NCBI GenBank assembly: GCA_013398055.1
Contig: VZRS01014160.1
Coordinates: forward strand, 62,001 to 126,000
DNA: 64,000 bases
Direction: 5' to 3'
Origin: Ifrita kowaldi
Lineage: Eukaryota > Chordata > Aves > Passeriformes > Cinclosomatidae
The first letter of the stretch is position 1, and each line of letters begins with the position of its first letter. Below are positions 35,241-49,118 of this stretch, piece after piece. Position numbers and translations under genes: made by a program. The notes under the pieces were generated by a model. That model ran no database searches and was not told where the DNA came from. It saw only the letters and a list, made by a program, of their open reading frames with translations.

Positions 35241-36295
35241 CTCCAGTTTGTGCACATTTACAGCTTTAGCGTTTTTACAAACCATAAGCACATACACATG
35301 TGGTCCAAGGTGCAGGCCAAAACCTCGGTGAGTTTATTATTTCCCTTTAAGTATAGAAATAATGATCTGTAAACTTAAAGAAAATCACCAGAAAAAGGCA
35401 ATTTTTCTTATCTTCTCCCTCTGCCTCCAAGACGATCCTGGCCTGTTGCATTTTTCTCCCTTTGAAAATGAATGATGCCTCTTCTCTGCACTCTGCTGAG
35501 GGCTGCAGTGAGATTTCCATGGATCCTGGCTGCTGCTACTGTGGCTCTTTCTAGTTTCAGATGCAGAGGATGCTAAGGCAAAAATAACCAAGTACCTTTG
35601 TGCATTTAGATCTTCATGTAATTTAATGAGAAGCAGAGAGGCTGTTCCCAGCCCCAGGTGACAAAAAGCTGCTGGTTAGCGGTATCATCCTGGCTCTGCC
35701 CGGTGCCGCAGCTCCCAGGGCCACCACGAGCAGTCCCACTCTGATACTGCTGCCCTGAAGAGCGCCAGCAAAAGCCCTGGGGAAGCAGAACAAATTAAGA
35801 TCCCAGTCCTTGTATTTTCACAGGGCCAAGTTTACCCCTATATCAGCACTGTGTGTAGCAATTATGGATGATTCACTTTCATTTACTTTGCCCTATTCTT
35901 TTTTACTGTAACACCACATAATGTTCTTGACTCTTGGGTCAAAAGCATTAGCCATCAGTGCCACAAGCACTATGAAGAGCAAGGTATTCGTTTAGATCCT
36001 CTCTCCCCTTCTTTCTCGTGAAATGAACCTGCTAATGTGTGTAACAACTACATGCATCTCCAGCAGCAGGTGCTCCACACCCTCTCTGGGCCTTGGTTTC
36101 AGTGTTTGGCTCTTGCTGGAAAGGATTTTTTTCCCTAATTACAAATTTCCCTGCTGCAACTTATAGAATCCACTTACACATCATTGACAAAACCAACATT
36201 TTAACAGTGGTTTGTTTCTTCAAGTCAGGGCAGCCACCAGGAAAAATGAAGTATACAAATACTGCACATGCAGTAATTTAATGGTAAAAAGTGAG
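35241..36295. other. Intergenic between tRNA-Met and TBC1D31 3' end
   Basis: AT-rich unique DNA with no recognised exon, RNA gene or repeat. TBC1D31 transcription (leftward) probably ends at its right edge. Confidence 0.5.
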
Positions 36296-36301
36296 TTTAT
36301 T
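36296..36301 (-). terminator. Polyadenylation signal candidate of TBC1D31 (distal)
   Basis: TTTATT on the + strand, AATAAA on the - strand, about 190 bases past the TBC1D31 stop codon. A second AATAAA lies nearer the stop at 36363-36358, so alternative cleavage is possible. Confidence 0.5.
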
Positions 36302-36357
36302 TTGGAAGTAACAAATAACAAGAAGGTTACCAACAACAGACATTTTCTAGCTAGCAT

Positions 36358-36363
36358 TTTATT
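36358..36363 (-). terminator. Polyadenylation signal candidate of TBC1D31 (proximal)
   Basis: AATAAA on the - strand about 130 bases past the stop codon at 36494-36492. Confidence 0.5.
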
Positions 36364-36491
36364 CTTATATAAAAATATCTCCCAAAGTCTCTAATAAACA
36401 GTCTATGATCCATCCTGAATCACACTATACATATTTAGCTTTTCACTGATTAATAATTTGAAAGTACAGCTAAGGTCCAGAGCAAAGCATC

Positions 36492-39400
36492 TCAAGGTGA
36501 CCATGTTGTAGCTGGGATACGAGTTGGAGGGTGTCTGTTCTGGGCCTGGGCAGTGAGCCTTTGTCTGAGCCGCCGGACTTCTGCCATCAGCTCCCGCTCC
36601 TGGCGTGCCAGTTCTGCTCGGCTTCTGTCTAAAGACATTGAAGTGCAAGAAACTTGGACTTCACATTGCAACTAGTGGTTTTCCATAAACACTACAAATA
36701 CCTGTTGGAAAACAGACATCTCTGGCAGAGAAATGCTGGTTTTCAGTACCATTGGATGTGAGGCAGCCCTCAGACCGGTAAGAGCAAGTTCTTTGAAAGC
36801 GGTGCCTGTTTGGCTACCAGGTCAGATGATAATGGGGGCTACAGCACGTCCAGAGGTTCCCACTGCCTGCAGACTTTTGTACATAAGGTGCTTTGGATTT
36901 TAAACTGTGTTTTCACTGGCTAGGACAGACCAGAGGAAATGATTAGGCTAATTCTTGACAATAACTCCCAGTCATATTTTATGAAAGACAATTCTACATC
37001 CTCTCAACATTCCCAAATCATACACAACTATGAAGACAGGAAAAGCATAGGCAAGATGATTGGGTCAGAATGTGACTAAACTAGGCTGAGGTTTACTAGG
37101 ACCACTCTCATAATGTGACACACTTCAGGCACTTCCTACCTGTGCTGCCCCTGGTAGGAAAGACATTTTCTGCAGGTGTGAAAGAGAACACAACAATAAA
37201 CTGGTTTACTATCCACTAAACACCTACACAGCTAATGACTCAATCACACAGCCAGGTGCTCCAGCAATGTTTCTGAAACGAAATGTGAAAGGGAGTCCTA
37301 ACTTAGAAACTTACTTTGTGGTGATGACGCTAATGTAGACAAATCATCGAGACGGAGGTGTCCAGACCTTGGCACCTGCTTGACTTCTGCCCCTCGCTCT
37401 GTACACGTGGCCTTTAAATCACGCAGTCTCTCTGTGGGAAATGGAAAAAAGGATCCTTTGTAAATTAAAAATATTAAAGTTTCTAGTGAATTTTTCTAGC
37501 TGGAGGTAAAACAGTTTTTCTCCAGGAAGCAAAGCTAGAACAATCACCCACTCCAGCTAATGGCAAGTCCAATTTGCTCAGAATTAGAGGTCAATACTCT
37601 TCGGGTCAAAGCCATGCATCACTGCATTTCATTTTACAGAATTACAGCTCTGTAATTTCATTAATTTCTTAAAATTCCCTTTAAGAAATTACACGTGCTG
37701 TTTCTTCCTATGTAATTAATTTTCTGACAAATAGGCCACTAAGATCATATGGAATATGGCTACTCATGCTTGCAGTTTTAGGAGACACCCATTTTAATTA
37801 TGCCCAGTTGCAAATTACTCCATACAAAAACATTAGGTAAATAAGGACAAAGGCTGAAAAAGTTTGCCCAAAGCAACACTAATCTCTTAACCCTAATATT
37901 AATCACTAATTTTATGTGAGCCTTGGAAACATGGTGGGGGAATAGGAGAAATATCTGCAAAAACATACAAATGCAGCACTTGAGAAGGATGTACTGGCCA
38001 ATTCTGGAAGCACATAAATGTGTTGGGGTTTGTTTAGGTTTTTTTTGAACAAACACTTGGAAAAGCCACTTCTTGGTACAACACTGTATGTCCTCACAGG
38101 ACAACATTACTTGACAGCAAATTTCAAACAGATGCAGTTTTACAGTTGTCTTGAGATGAGCTAAACCTGTGCTTTTACAAAAATGCCATTTATATTGCTG
38201 CATCTGATAGATATCAAACTGAGATTTCTTTCCAAGATATATGTTTCATGAAAGAATATTGCCAAAAAGCACTTGTAAAAGGAACATAAAGGAGTTATGC
38301 ACATAAAGGAGTTATGCTTAAGTTTATCCCAAATATTGAACAGTTCATTTGTTGTTGAATGCTTCATGTTGCTGCATGTCAACATCCACACAGAACTGTA
38401 TCATCTACATGCTCACCAGAACAGCCATCTTCCCTTTGCAGCTTCTCAGCCAATTCTAACGCATCATTCATTTTGTCATCTAAGAACTGCTTCCTGTGCT
38501 CATCTGCAGCAGCAGCCGCCTTCTGCTCTTCCTCCAGTTGAGCTTTTTTGTGTACAGCGTCTTCCCACTGTGCAACAGAGATATTAAACGTCTTCAACAG
38601 ATGTGTTGCAAGGAAAAAGCAACAAACAGAACCATCTGGATTATTACAGATTACACTTCACCCTAAAATCAAAATATGTTATTAAGCTGTGTGAAGGTTT
38701 CATTATGAAAAATGTCTCCTTCAAACACCTGGAGAAAGGTAAAAGTCTTGGGTCAGAGAAAAAAAATGAGAGGAACTTACAGAAATAGGAATATGGTTTC
38801 CTAAGGCTAAAACATCCTTACCGATTCACTCTAGTGTTTCCAGAAACTTCCAGTTGAAACAGAAAAGGAGATTTCTAACAAAATATTTCCCTAATGCATT
38901 TTAGCTTTATGCTCTCCCTGGTACAGGCAAAAGACAGTTACATTTTTGCCAGGCCCACTTAGAAAAAGAAATTATGCAAATACCTTTTTTTCTTCTGTCT
39001 CCCTCATGGCCTTCAGGAGTTCAGCTTCTTTCACCCTGTTGTCATGCAGGAGCTTGACAATCTCTCGGTAGCACTTCTGCCGGTCCTGGTCATCACGCCT
39101 GAGCCTCCGCTGCGCCTGCAGCCTCCAGTCAGTGTCAATGTGCTTCTGCTCAGCTTTGGCTAGATTTTCTTCAGCCACCTGATAAAACACCTTTCTTACC
39201 AGAAATTCAGGCTATTCCAACTGCACAGCCTTACCTACAGACCAGGCAAGACAAACTGAGGTGTTCTCCAGTATCCCTGTCAGATGTCCCTGCTAGAGCC
39301 ACTCACTAACAGGTGCAGCTGACATAAGATTGATACCTGAATGCCAATACTTTCACCCACAACCATCTGCTTCCAAAAATCAAATGCTGTTTACAAAAAT

Positions 39401-42400
39401 TCAGACCCATATGTTTATTTCTAGACAATATACAAATGCAGATGCCTAGCATATGGGCAGTGGGATAGCTGCAACTATTTTTCCAACTGCACAGTTACAA
39501 GTTCTGAGCTTGAAAATCTGAGCAATTCCTAATGTCAAGCTACACACATTCATTACTGTGATCTAGAAGACAGTTTCTACAGCTGATTTTCCTGCCAAGT
39601 ACTACCAGCTGAAATCTCCTTTGAGATTTCATTATGGTTACAAACAAAACACATTCCTTAACAGAAGGATGGCTTGTTTTGAAAAGCACTTTTGAGTCTT
39701 ACATGCTAAGTTTTGAGAAGTAAAAAAAAAAAAAGTTAGTATTTCTGGCAGGTCCTCCAGTGAATTTCAATATTATATAGCTGTTCGGACACTTCAGTCA
39801 GATTTTTGAAAATGTCAAAACTTTAAACATAGAATCTTAATCTATTAATATACGTATCTAGAAATCAGATTTCTTTAGAAAATATTTCCATATTAACTTG
39901 AACTAGTTAATTGCAATCAAAATACTATGAACCAGTGCTACTTGTGTAAGTTAGCATATTGACTCCCCAGAACACATGTTAAGATTCAATCATCTTACTG
40001 TATGAGCTTTCTGTATTTCTTCTCTATTTATTTCTATCAATCTCCGAACACGCTGATCTTCCAGATCCACCTTTCTTCGATGGGCATCCACCTCTTCTTT
40101 CATTTCCTTTGTAACTGCCTCTTGGTCTTGGATTAGATGCTGCCAAGCACACAAACAAAAATTATTGTTGCTAAGGTACTAGCTCACATTGGTAATTCCA
40201 TCTCTTTAATATTTATTAAAATTTCATTAAACTAGTATTTGAATATATCCACGCATCTCATCCCACTACAAATCATAACTGTCCAAGAAAGTCATAGACC
40301 CTGCTGTTTCATCCCCTTGGAATTAGATGAAGCATGAGTCCTAATAGTGGCCTGAGTCATGACAGGGGATGTAATTCCATTCTCTGGATTACTGTGGAGA
40401 ATAAAAGCAGAATTCCAACCTAAATAAACTAGACTCATCATGAAAATATGGCAAATTTTAGCCAAACCCCGAAATGTTTCACAAATATAAACTGTGTTTA
40501 GTGGCACTGGGATTGTAATAAACACATCTGCAGCCTGACTGCAGAGATGATTTGCCAAAGTACTACAACCCAGGGGCAGATCTAGAAAAAGCATCACCTT
40601 TTCTTCACATTCACCAGGGCACATCTACACAATTTTCTGGAAAAGTCATAACCCCTTCCCAGGCCTGTGGGAATCTATTGGGCAACTGAGGCAAAGTCAA
40701 CATACACGGCCTCTGAAGCTGGACTAGGGACCCTCACTGATGGCAGCAAAACTGCAGGGAAAGCCTCTCTGCACGGACTCTTGTGGGCAAACAGAGATCC
40801 TCAACTAGTTAAATAATTGCTACCTTTCTAGCCTAGAGAGGATGATCACTGTAGGATTAGATCCCTTAGAGAGCTGACTTTACATGTGCTGGAATACAAA
40901 TGAGCTTAGCCTGGTTTGTGTTATGTAGCCACAATACAGTTGGCTGTGTATTAAATAAATAAATGCTAACAGAAAGTTAGCCCAGTCACGCTCAGTATGG
41001 ATTATAAAAAGTATATGACCAAAAGCTTTAAAAAACCCAAATGTAAGTTGACACGTTTCAAAACGAGGGTCAGAGAGCTGGATGTCTACTTCTCCTTTAT
41101 TTCATTGGATCTACACATACTCAAGATGGGCTCATGTAGCTGTGATTTCTAAACACTTAACTTAGAATTTTTAACCAAAATGAACATTTCTAAAGCCTTC
41201 CATTGGCATCCGTGCTTTTCAGTAATGTATAATAATTATTTGTAATAATTAACTAATATTTACACAGAATTACTGGTTAAAGCCCTTTATTACTGAATAG
41301 CCATATTTCTGAATAAATCAGTCATTTCAGAAAGGAACTACACATTCCCAATGAACCATCCACTCCTTTTTGCTTAATCATGGCAACTAGACATTTTTTC
41401 ATCACCTACATCAATCTGCTATACTGTTCTCTCCAGAAAATGCAGATATGTCTGGATATCACAGATGAAAAGGTGGGAGTTTCTGGGATGAGGAACACAT
41501 TGTTACACACTTATTTCTTTTTTACACATTCCTCACTTCCCTCAAGCACCTGAGCCCACAGCTAAACCCTGCAGCAACCAAATGATGCCTTGGCACAGAA
41601 GAAGAATAAAATGGGGAGGATAAGAGTATCTTGACCCAAAACTCCCCAAGATAATAGTGAGTTCTGCTAATGCTTTTATCAGCAGAGGATTTATTCTAAA
41701 AAAAGTTATTAAAGAGGAAAAAGAGAAAAAACCCAGGCCCTCCTTTTCCTCACAAGGTCTGGTTGAATGAACACAATCAAATCCAAGAACTTCAAAGGAA
41801 GAACCATTAAATGTTTATATTTAGTATAGTTCCCTAGTAATTACCTGTTCAAAAAGCTGTTTTTGTGATTCAAGTTCCATCTGTCGTAGTACTATATCTT
41901 GAACAGCAGCAGCTGTTTCCTGCTCTCTCATAGATGCCTTGTGGAGAAGAGAAACACATGAAAATACAGTAAATAAATTCTTCTGCTTTGAAAAAAACAT
42001 TATCAAGAAGAATGTCCAAACCCCATGCCCCTAAGTTCTGGTTAACTTTCTGTGATACGAAGAATGGGAAATACTGCATAACAAAAGCACAGGGCAAGGT
42101 GGAGAAGAAGCATAAGGAAGAGTTTTGCATCCAGCCAAGCTATGTTAGGGAAATATCAGTCTTGAACTAATGCTAATAACCTGCCAGATGCAGCTCTGAA
42201 TCAAGGAAGGAGTCTCTGAAGCCAGAATGCTGTGGAGCACAGTAGGCAGAAGGGGAAGTGGCTGCTTTGCACCTGGCAGAACCTGTGCTCAGCTGGAGCT
42301 AAGGAGTGTTACAGCGCCCTGACTGCAGGAACAGCCACACAGCTGCACTGTGCTCGCAACGTGTGTTGCTGAGACACAAGAAATAGCCCTGCAAAGGCTC

Positions 42401-44313
42401 AATTTGTGCCCATGAGTTGCAAAAGCTTCCATTCTCAGTATCTGCATGCCATGGTGTCTAAGTTAGTAATTCGGAAGCAGAGCCAGGCCTGGCCAGAGGC
42501 CACTGCAGAGCCTCTCAATCAATGGCAGAGTTAATTTGCAATCTGGACATACAGCCCACAGACAGCTGAGAATTCACTAGTCCTTTAAAGAGCCCATTAC
42601 CTTTTTCAATACTGCCATTAATCAGGTGAATCTGGCTTTTCTCAGGAATTTTGCCAGTTAAAGCAAGCCAGTGGAACATACTAAGTGCCAAAAAAACCTG
42701 TTAAATTACGCATTTACCACTTAAAGTAGTCCACCTCATGCTAAATACACCTCTAGGCTCACAAATCACATTATATCAACTAAAATTTTAGTTATGCATT
42801 TTTTCCTTGTTTATTTTCACTATTAAACCTTATAGAAAATAATTGCTTGAGTAGTACTCAACCTTTCTTGCAATTTCATCATCGAGACGTTTCAGTTCCA
42901 TTTGAAGCTGATCTTGCTGGTAGTTCAGAAAACGCCTTCTTGAAGCATCTAGAAGCTGCAGTTCCTTCACTTTCAGTTCTGTTTTTGCAACAGCAAGCCT
43001 TCAAGGCCAAATAAAAAGAAATAAGGGAACCTGTATATGTAAAAGGTCAGTACCAAAGAGCACAAACACGCAGTGCAGTTAGCCATTAGTTACTATGAGC
43101 TCGTCTCTAACTTACAAAGCTTAGGACAGTTGCTTTCATTCCTGTAAATTGTCCAGTTTTCATTTATGTGATAAAACTAAATTCACAGACACACAAACAT
43201 CTTCTAATGGCAATGTCTCCAGTTAAGCTTTGAAGTCCCGTGCCCTGTTTCTGTTCCATTTTAATAAGTACTAGTTTAATGTTGCAAGGACCCAAAACTG
43301 GAAACTACTCCTCAGAATAACTGCCAGTGTCCTGGTACCTCTTGCCGCACAAAATTAGTCCCAAGTTTATTTGGTAAATATCAAACTCTTTCAAGGAACA
43401 AAGCCACAAACTCAAGAATTAGTTTGTTAATAAAGGCTTGCTGTCCTCTTTAAAAAAAAACTCTGTAGGTTACAGAGGCTTAGGAGACGTGCTCAAAAAC
43501 GTAGTGGTTAGGGACATGGTTTAGTGGTGAACTTGGTGCTGCTGGGTTAACAGTTAGACTCGATGATCTTAAAGGTAATTTCCAACTTAAATGTTTCTAT
43601 GATTACCTGTAGTTGATCTAAGAAACTATGGAGATGTTGAAATTCTCTTAAACCTTCACAACTGCAAAATGTACAAACTCACAGTTCAGCATCATTACTA
43701 TCACAACTCTTTGCTCATCAGCTGATACATACAGCAGTCTTTTTTCTACATCCACTAGAAATACACGACTGTGTACAGTCACCGATCCTATAAGTGACTC
43801 TCCTATCTGCAGTGTGAGTCTGCCCACAGTGCGAGTCTGAAGTCTCAATGTGCAGACACACAGCAACTGACGGTTTAAGAGACTTCCCAATCCAAAGGAA
43901 CCAGACAAATGGCTGGGAGCTGATACAAAAATATGAAGTGACTTGACCTTAATCTGCTGTATTCCCTCAAGGGGGTCATAGGCAAGGCAGTAATACAACC
44001 CACATCACTTAATTCCCACACCAAAATATGACCCACCAGACCACAGTTATCCCGCATTACAATTTATACAAATTAGTGGTTATTTCTCCTTTACTCGTGG
44101 TTAAAAATGTAATAATAGGATACAGTAGCCAGACCCCTAATGCTTCTTATATTCTAATACCTCTGCCTCTGTTCTGCCAACCTCTCCTCTTCTTCCAGTA
44201 GGATTTGTCGCCTCTGTTCTTGAGCTTCTCGAAGTAATTTCTGCTTTCGATACCAGGCTTCATCATCTGCTTTCTGTTCCTGTGCTTTGGCTGCTGATTC
44301 ATGTGCTAATTGT
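36492..44313 (-). other. TBC1D31: TBC1D31 exons 15-22: coiled-coil tail
   Basis: Exons: 44313-44161, 42998-42863, 41937-41845, 40139-39999, 39178-38984, 38567-38417, 37431-37315, 36628-36492. The translation is almost unbroken charged helix rich in E, K, Q, R and A, for example EAWYRKQKLLREAQEQRRQI, DQLQMELKRLDDEIARK and VLRQMELESQKQLFEQ. The final exon ends with RRLRQRLTAQAQNRH, parallel to the human C-terminus. The stretch in exons 20-21 (about residues 970-1030) is the least conserved. The PKA-anchoring helix known for the human protein should be in this tail, but I did not locate it. Confidence 0.92.
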
Positions 44314-47300
44314 CTAAATGGAAGGAGGTCCCATGTTAATCATTCAAACCAAGTATCACGAAATTACTTGATTACTTTGAAATTGATAACAGTACTAGCA
44401 AAGAACTGCTCAAATGAGGTGACATAAAAGAATATGGCATCCCCTTCGTAGTGACAAAGTACATGAGGAAAAGTTACAATACTGACTGTTAGAGACAACA
44501 GGGCATTACAGATGAGTGCAGGTACTTTGTTCCTTGCATTCTTAACAAAAACTGGTTTCTAAGGGTGCCTTGTTGTCATGGTACCCACTGATTTCAATAG
44601 CAAGCTAAGAACTCCTGGCCCTTCAAAACTTGGACCCCACAACGTCAAAAGAGGTTTAGGCTCAGGCTATGAGCTTCCAAGTTAGGTGACTTGTGGCCCA
44701 ATATTTTCTGCTAATTAGCAAACATTTTCTATTTAAGATAAGACTGACCGTTTAACTTAAAAACATGTCAAACCAAGCAACTCTCAACCTTTAGCAGCTA
44801 TTTAAAGTTCTTTTCCTGAATTTTCTTGTCTCTCTTCTCAAGCACACACATTACAACACACAAAGGCAATTATGTCCACCTGTCCCTCCCAGTCTGAGAC
44901 TGTCTTCAATTTCCCACTAATACCTCTCTCGCAAGTATTCAATTTCATCCTGTCTGATCTTCTCCCGTTCCTGAGCTTTATAATCCACAACGAATGTGGG
45001 ATATTTATTAAATACAGGGTACTGTTCTTTTGTAAGTGGTGTGAAGTCATCAAGCATACGCTGTGGATGGATATCCAGTGGTGTAGCCTCCATAAGATGA
45101 TAGGCTTCCTTAATCACAACATTAATGTCCACGTTGTTACGATGATGAAAGAAGTACTGTAAGAGACATGCTGCCATTTACATTCTGCACAAAATTATGC
45201 ACTTTAATGTATTTTTACATAAATACATATTTATTTTTAATATACATATTTGGGAATAATCAGGAAAATTAGCAAGATCTCTATTTCAATAGTTAATTTA
45301 AAAAGTTTTTTAAGTTTTCCCTACCAATTCATAAGACATCACCAGCTCAAGTGACTCAAGCCAAACTTCTTCAAGGTGTGAAAGTACGCTCTGGTTCTTT
45401 TCCTTGCCTTCAAATGGCAGCTGTGTAAGGGATCTGGGATGCTAGGTGTCAATTCAGAGTGTCCAGCAGCCCACACAGTGACTCCTACCACTGGATAAAC
45501 CTGCCCCAACTTTCAGTGTTCAACCATGAAGCTTGGAAGTTTCTCTTCTTGCAGGACTACTCTTCCTGTCAAAGATCTTATCCACCACGAAAATCTCTAA
45601 ATGGTCATTATTAAACATCGCAATAATGTTACTTGCTTGATGTCAGTCAAATTGACTGCTCATAAGCACATTTTAAAGGTGGAACCCTTTGTTTGCCTAC
45701 AGAGATATTTTCATAAGAAAAATATCCTCTTACCATGTAATATTAAACGTAAGGAAACATTTTAATTTAGCTGCAGAGAACATCCAATAATACTGCCTAA
45801 TTTTGAAAATGGGACAAGAAGATAATGGGACAACATAACAGAATTATTGTGTATTGTCTCCAGAGGCAGAAGTCCATACTAGATCCTCAAAAAAGAGACA
45901 GAATTATTTTGTGGTTGATGAACTACTGAAATTTAAAAAATGCCTTTTAGTGACATTACAAAGCTTATGAAAGCTTTTAAAGCTCTCCTTGCATGAAACT
46001 GCAGGAAATTGTTCAATGTTTTACTCATTTATTGTGCATTTGTCAAGTATCAGATGATGTATTAATATATTAAGGTGGAAATGGATCTCCTTGTAACCTG
46101 TCTAACAACAGATACAATGTTTTATATGTCTTTTCCACATGATTGACTTAAATATGAAGATGTTTACCTCAAAATCTGCTGCTTGATTACAGTGGAGCAA
46201 GGGAGCTCTGGAACATATAATATAGGCAACGACAATCATTAGAAAGTATGAAGGATGGTTGGAGAAAATATTGTCGAAGACTTTTAGCCATTCTTCTCTT
46301 GTTAGAACCTCAGATAAGAGTGTTTCTAGGAGAGGCCAAGCATAAACCTAAATTATTTGGGAAAATTGACAAAAAAAATCCATTAGTACAATTTTACCAT
46401 CCCTTTTAAAGAAATTATATGATTTTTCTTGCTTTATACCAAGAATCTATTAATTTATGAAAGAAAGAGGAAATAAACCAGAACATTTCAAGGTAAGTTT
46501 CATTGCCCACTCTAAACATTCAAAGTTAATCTGGGGTGATTATAAATACATTTCTTATTTCACTGGATGTCTAAATGTTCTGTTTAGATTTGTGAAGCTA
46601 AAATCATCCCTAATGATAAACAGGGATTGCAAAATTAATTCATCACACCTATGTCCATGTAAAAAAAAGGTACATTTATAATTTGATTAGTAGATTTTTA
46701 AGCAATGTGGACTTGAAAGCAAAGAACTTCTAAAGAACTACAGTAGCATATATATGATCATGGACAAGGAAAAACAACAGGTAAGCAATGATATATTCTT
46801 TACACTCCCACATAATTCACTGTTATTTAATGAAAACTCCCCCAAACTAGAAATACATCAAAATAAAAGACAAGCACACCATTATTCACTGCAGTATATT
46901 TTTGTATACAAAAGCTGTCTAGAATATTACCTGTGAAGTCACATTGTATTTTATTAAATGCTGAAGCAGTTCTTTGTCATGATGTGCCAAAACATTTTCC
47001 ATCATACCAAGGACATTAACTGGAGGATTGGGAAAGTACTCAAACCAGTGCTGACAAAAATTAACTGAAAGAAAGTAAGAAGCTGAACACAATTCACTGT
47101 AATCCAGAGTGAAAGACTCATGACAACCTTAAAGTTTGGTTATAAAGCTGATGCATTTAAGAGGTCGTTTCAGGCAGCAAAACCGATTTAAGATATTCCC
47201 ATCTCTTCTCTTTCCTAGTATTCCTAAACCATTCCCACAGTACACTGCTCCTCCAGCTGCACTGGTGTGAGTTTTTGTGTCAGTACACTGTGAACCAGAC

Positions 47301-49083
47301 TGAAGAACTAATCTGGCTCAAATATAAAATGAAAAAAAGTCTGTGAGCTGTGGGACTACAACATGGGAGGCAGATGGGAATACTTAAACCAGTATTTCTG
47401 TCTCACAAAACTACAGCCTGGATTTTTAACCTACTAAGAATAATTTCAGTAAACTTGGATACTTATTCACCAACAGCATGTGGTTGCAAAGTGGGTATGT
47501 ATGCTTGGCAGCACATATCTTCTGTAGAGTTAGCAGTAGCTGCAACAACTAATTTAAGTGTAAAGCACTTTAATTTAGAATGTTTCTTCAGAATACAGCC
47601 ACAGCCAGTGTTCAGACAAATGTCTAGTTTTGAGTTACCACGTGCTCAGGACAACTAAACAGAGCAAAACCTTGAAAGAGATCATTCCCTGCTGACTGGG
47701 AGCAGGTGACAGGTGGGGTGGGTGGCTGTGACTACTCTTCCCATGTCTCAGAGACTTAATTATTATAACATAATTATGCTAGATACATTTGGGCTTGCAA
47801 ATGCTAGATACATTTCGATTAGACTTTACAAACACTGTTAAAACTGCTAACTTTTTGCTAGAAACACCACAAAAGGTTTTAAGTTCCATATTAATTCCTG
47901 GTAACACCTTGGTGGCCTCTTAGGAAATACCTCAATCATTTCAGCAGGGAAAGCTCTTTTGCATTGGAAAGCTTAAACATGTCGCAGCATATTGGAGTTT
48001 TTAAACTCATTGCTTACCGACTACTGTAGCAACAACTTCAAAGCAGATCAGCTGGTTGTTCTGGAATAATTTTACAAATGGGAATGCTAGCAAAGGCATG
48101 TAAGGTGTCTCAGCAAAGATAGCAGACCAGTGAGCTAGAGCTGACAAGGTCCTGTACACAGAGGCAAACAAAGGTGTAGAAAGGTCCAAAACCAAACAAA
48201 AATATAGTATGTGTTTTACAACACAACAAAGATTGTGAACTTCAAGACAGATGCAGGATTGTATGAGTTATCAAAGCAAACTTGGATGAGGGCACTACTA
48301 TTTCATTTTAGAATTTTCCTTACAGCTGATTCCAGCTACTGGATACATTTCAGATGATTATATGAAAATAAAAATCCATAATATTTAAATCGACACAAAT
48401 ATATATTTTACCTCTGTAGAACTCTCAGCAGTTTCCTACTTTTGATGGGATACTCTTTCTGAATATTTATGAATGCACTGTGGATTCCCCTATCTATCAG
48501 GCTACTGAATGCCAAGTGGTTTTCAGGAAGTTGTAATAAGGAACGCCAAACAAACATCCTGCAATTAAAATGCAGCCTTAGTCAAGCAACTTCTTTTTCA
48601 TAGGCCAGTAAACACAAGCAATTTTATTTTGTGCAAGCATGAACATGCACACAAAAAATACCTGTACTTAGCTGGATATTCTCCAAATCCTTTCAATAAG
48701 GCCCGCAGACGTTTCTTGTTCAATCCACCTGGCAACTCATTCTACAAAACAGGATCAACAATAAATGTAACCATTTTCTCTTTCTTTGCACTCTAATCTA
48801 TTAGAGTGGCTAAATATTGAAGTTTCTCACATAGTGTCAAAAAAAAAATCAAATATGTATTGCTATCCTGTTACACAGTCCAAGGTACTTCAACAACAAA
48901 CAAAAGATAATTCAAAACATCATTTATTGTCTCCTAAACCCAAAGAACAGCTGCCACTGATTTCAGTCAGAAGCAGATCAGACCCAAACTGACTGAACTA
49001 TGTACTATTAAATGATGGATGTAGCAAACCATAAAGAATACTGACATAAGAAATAGATCATATGGTGACACATAAACAGAAAG

Positions 49084-49118
<35 letters not shown>

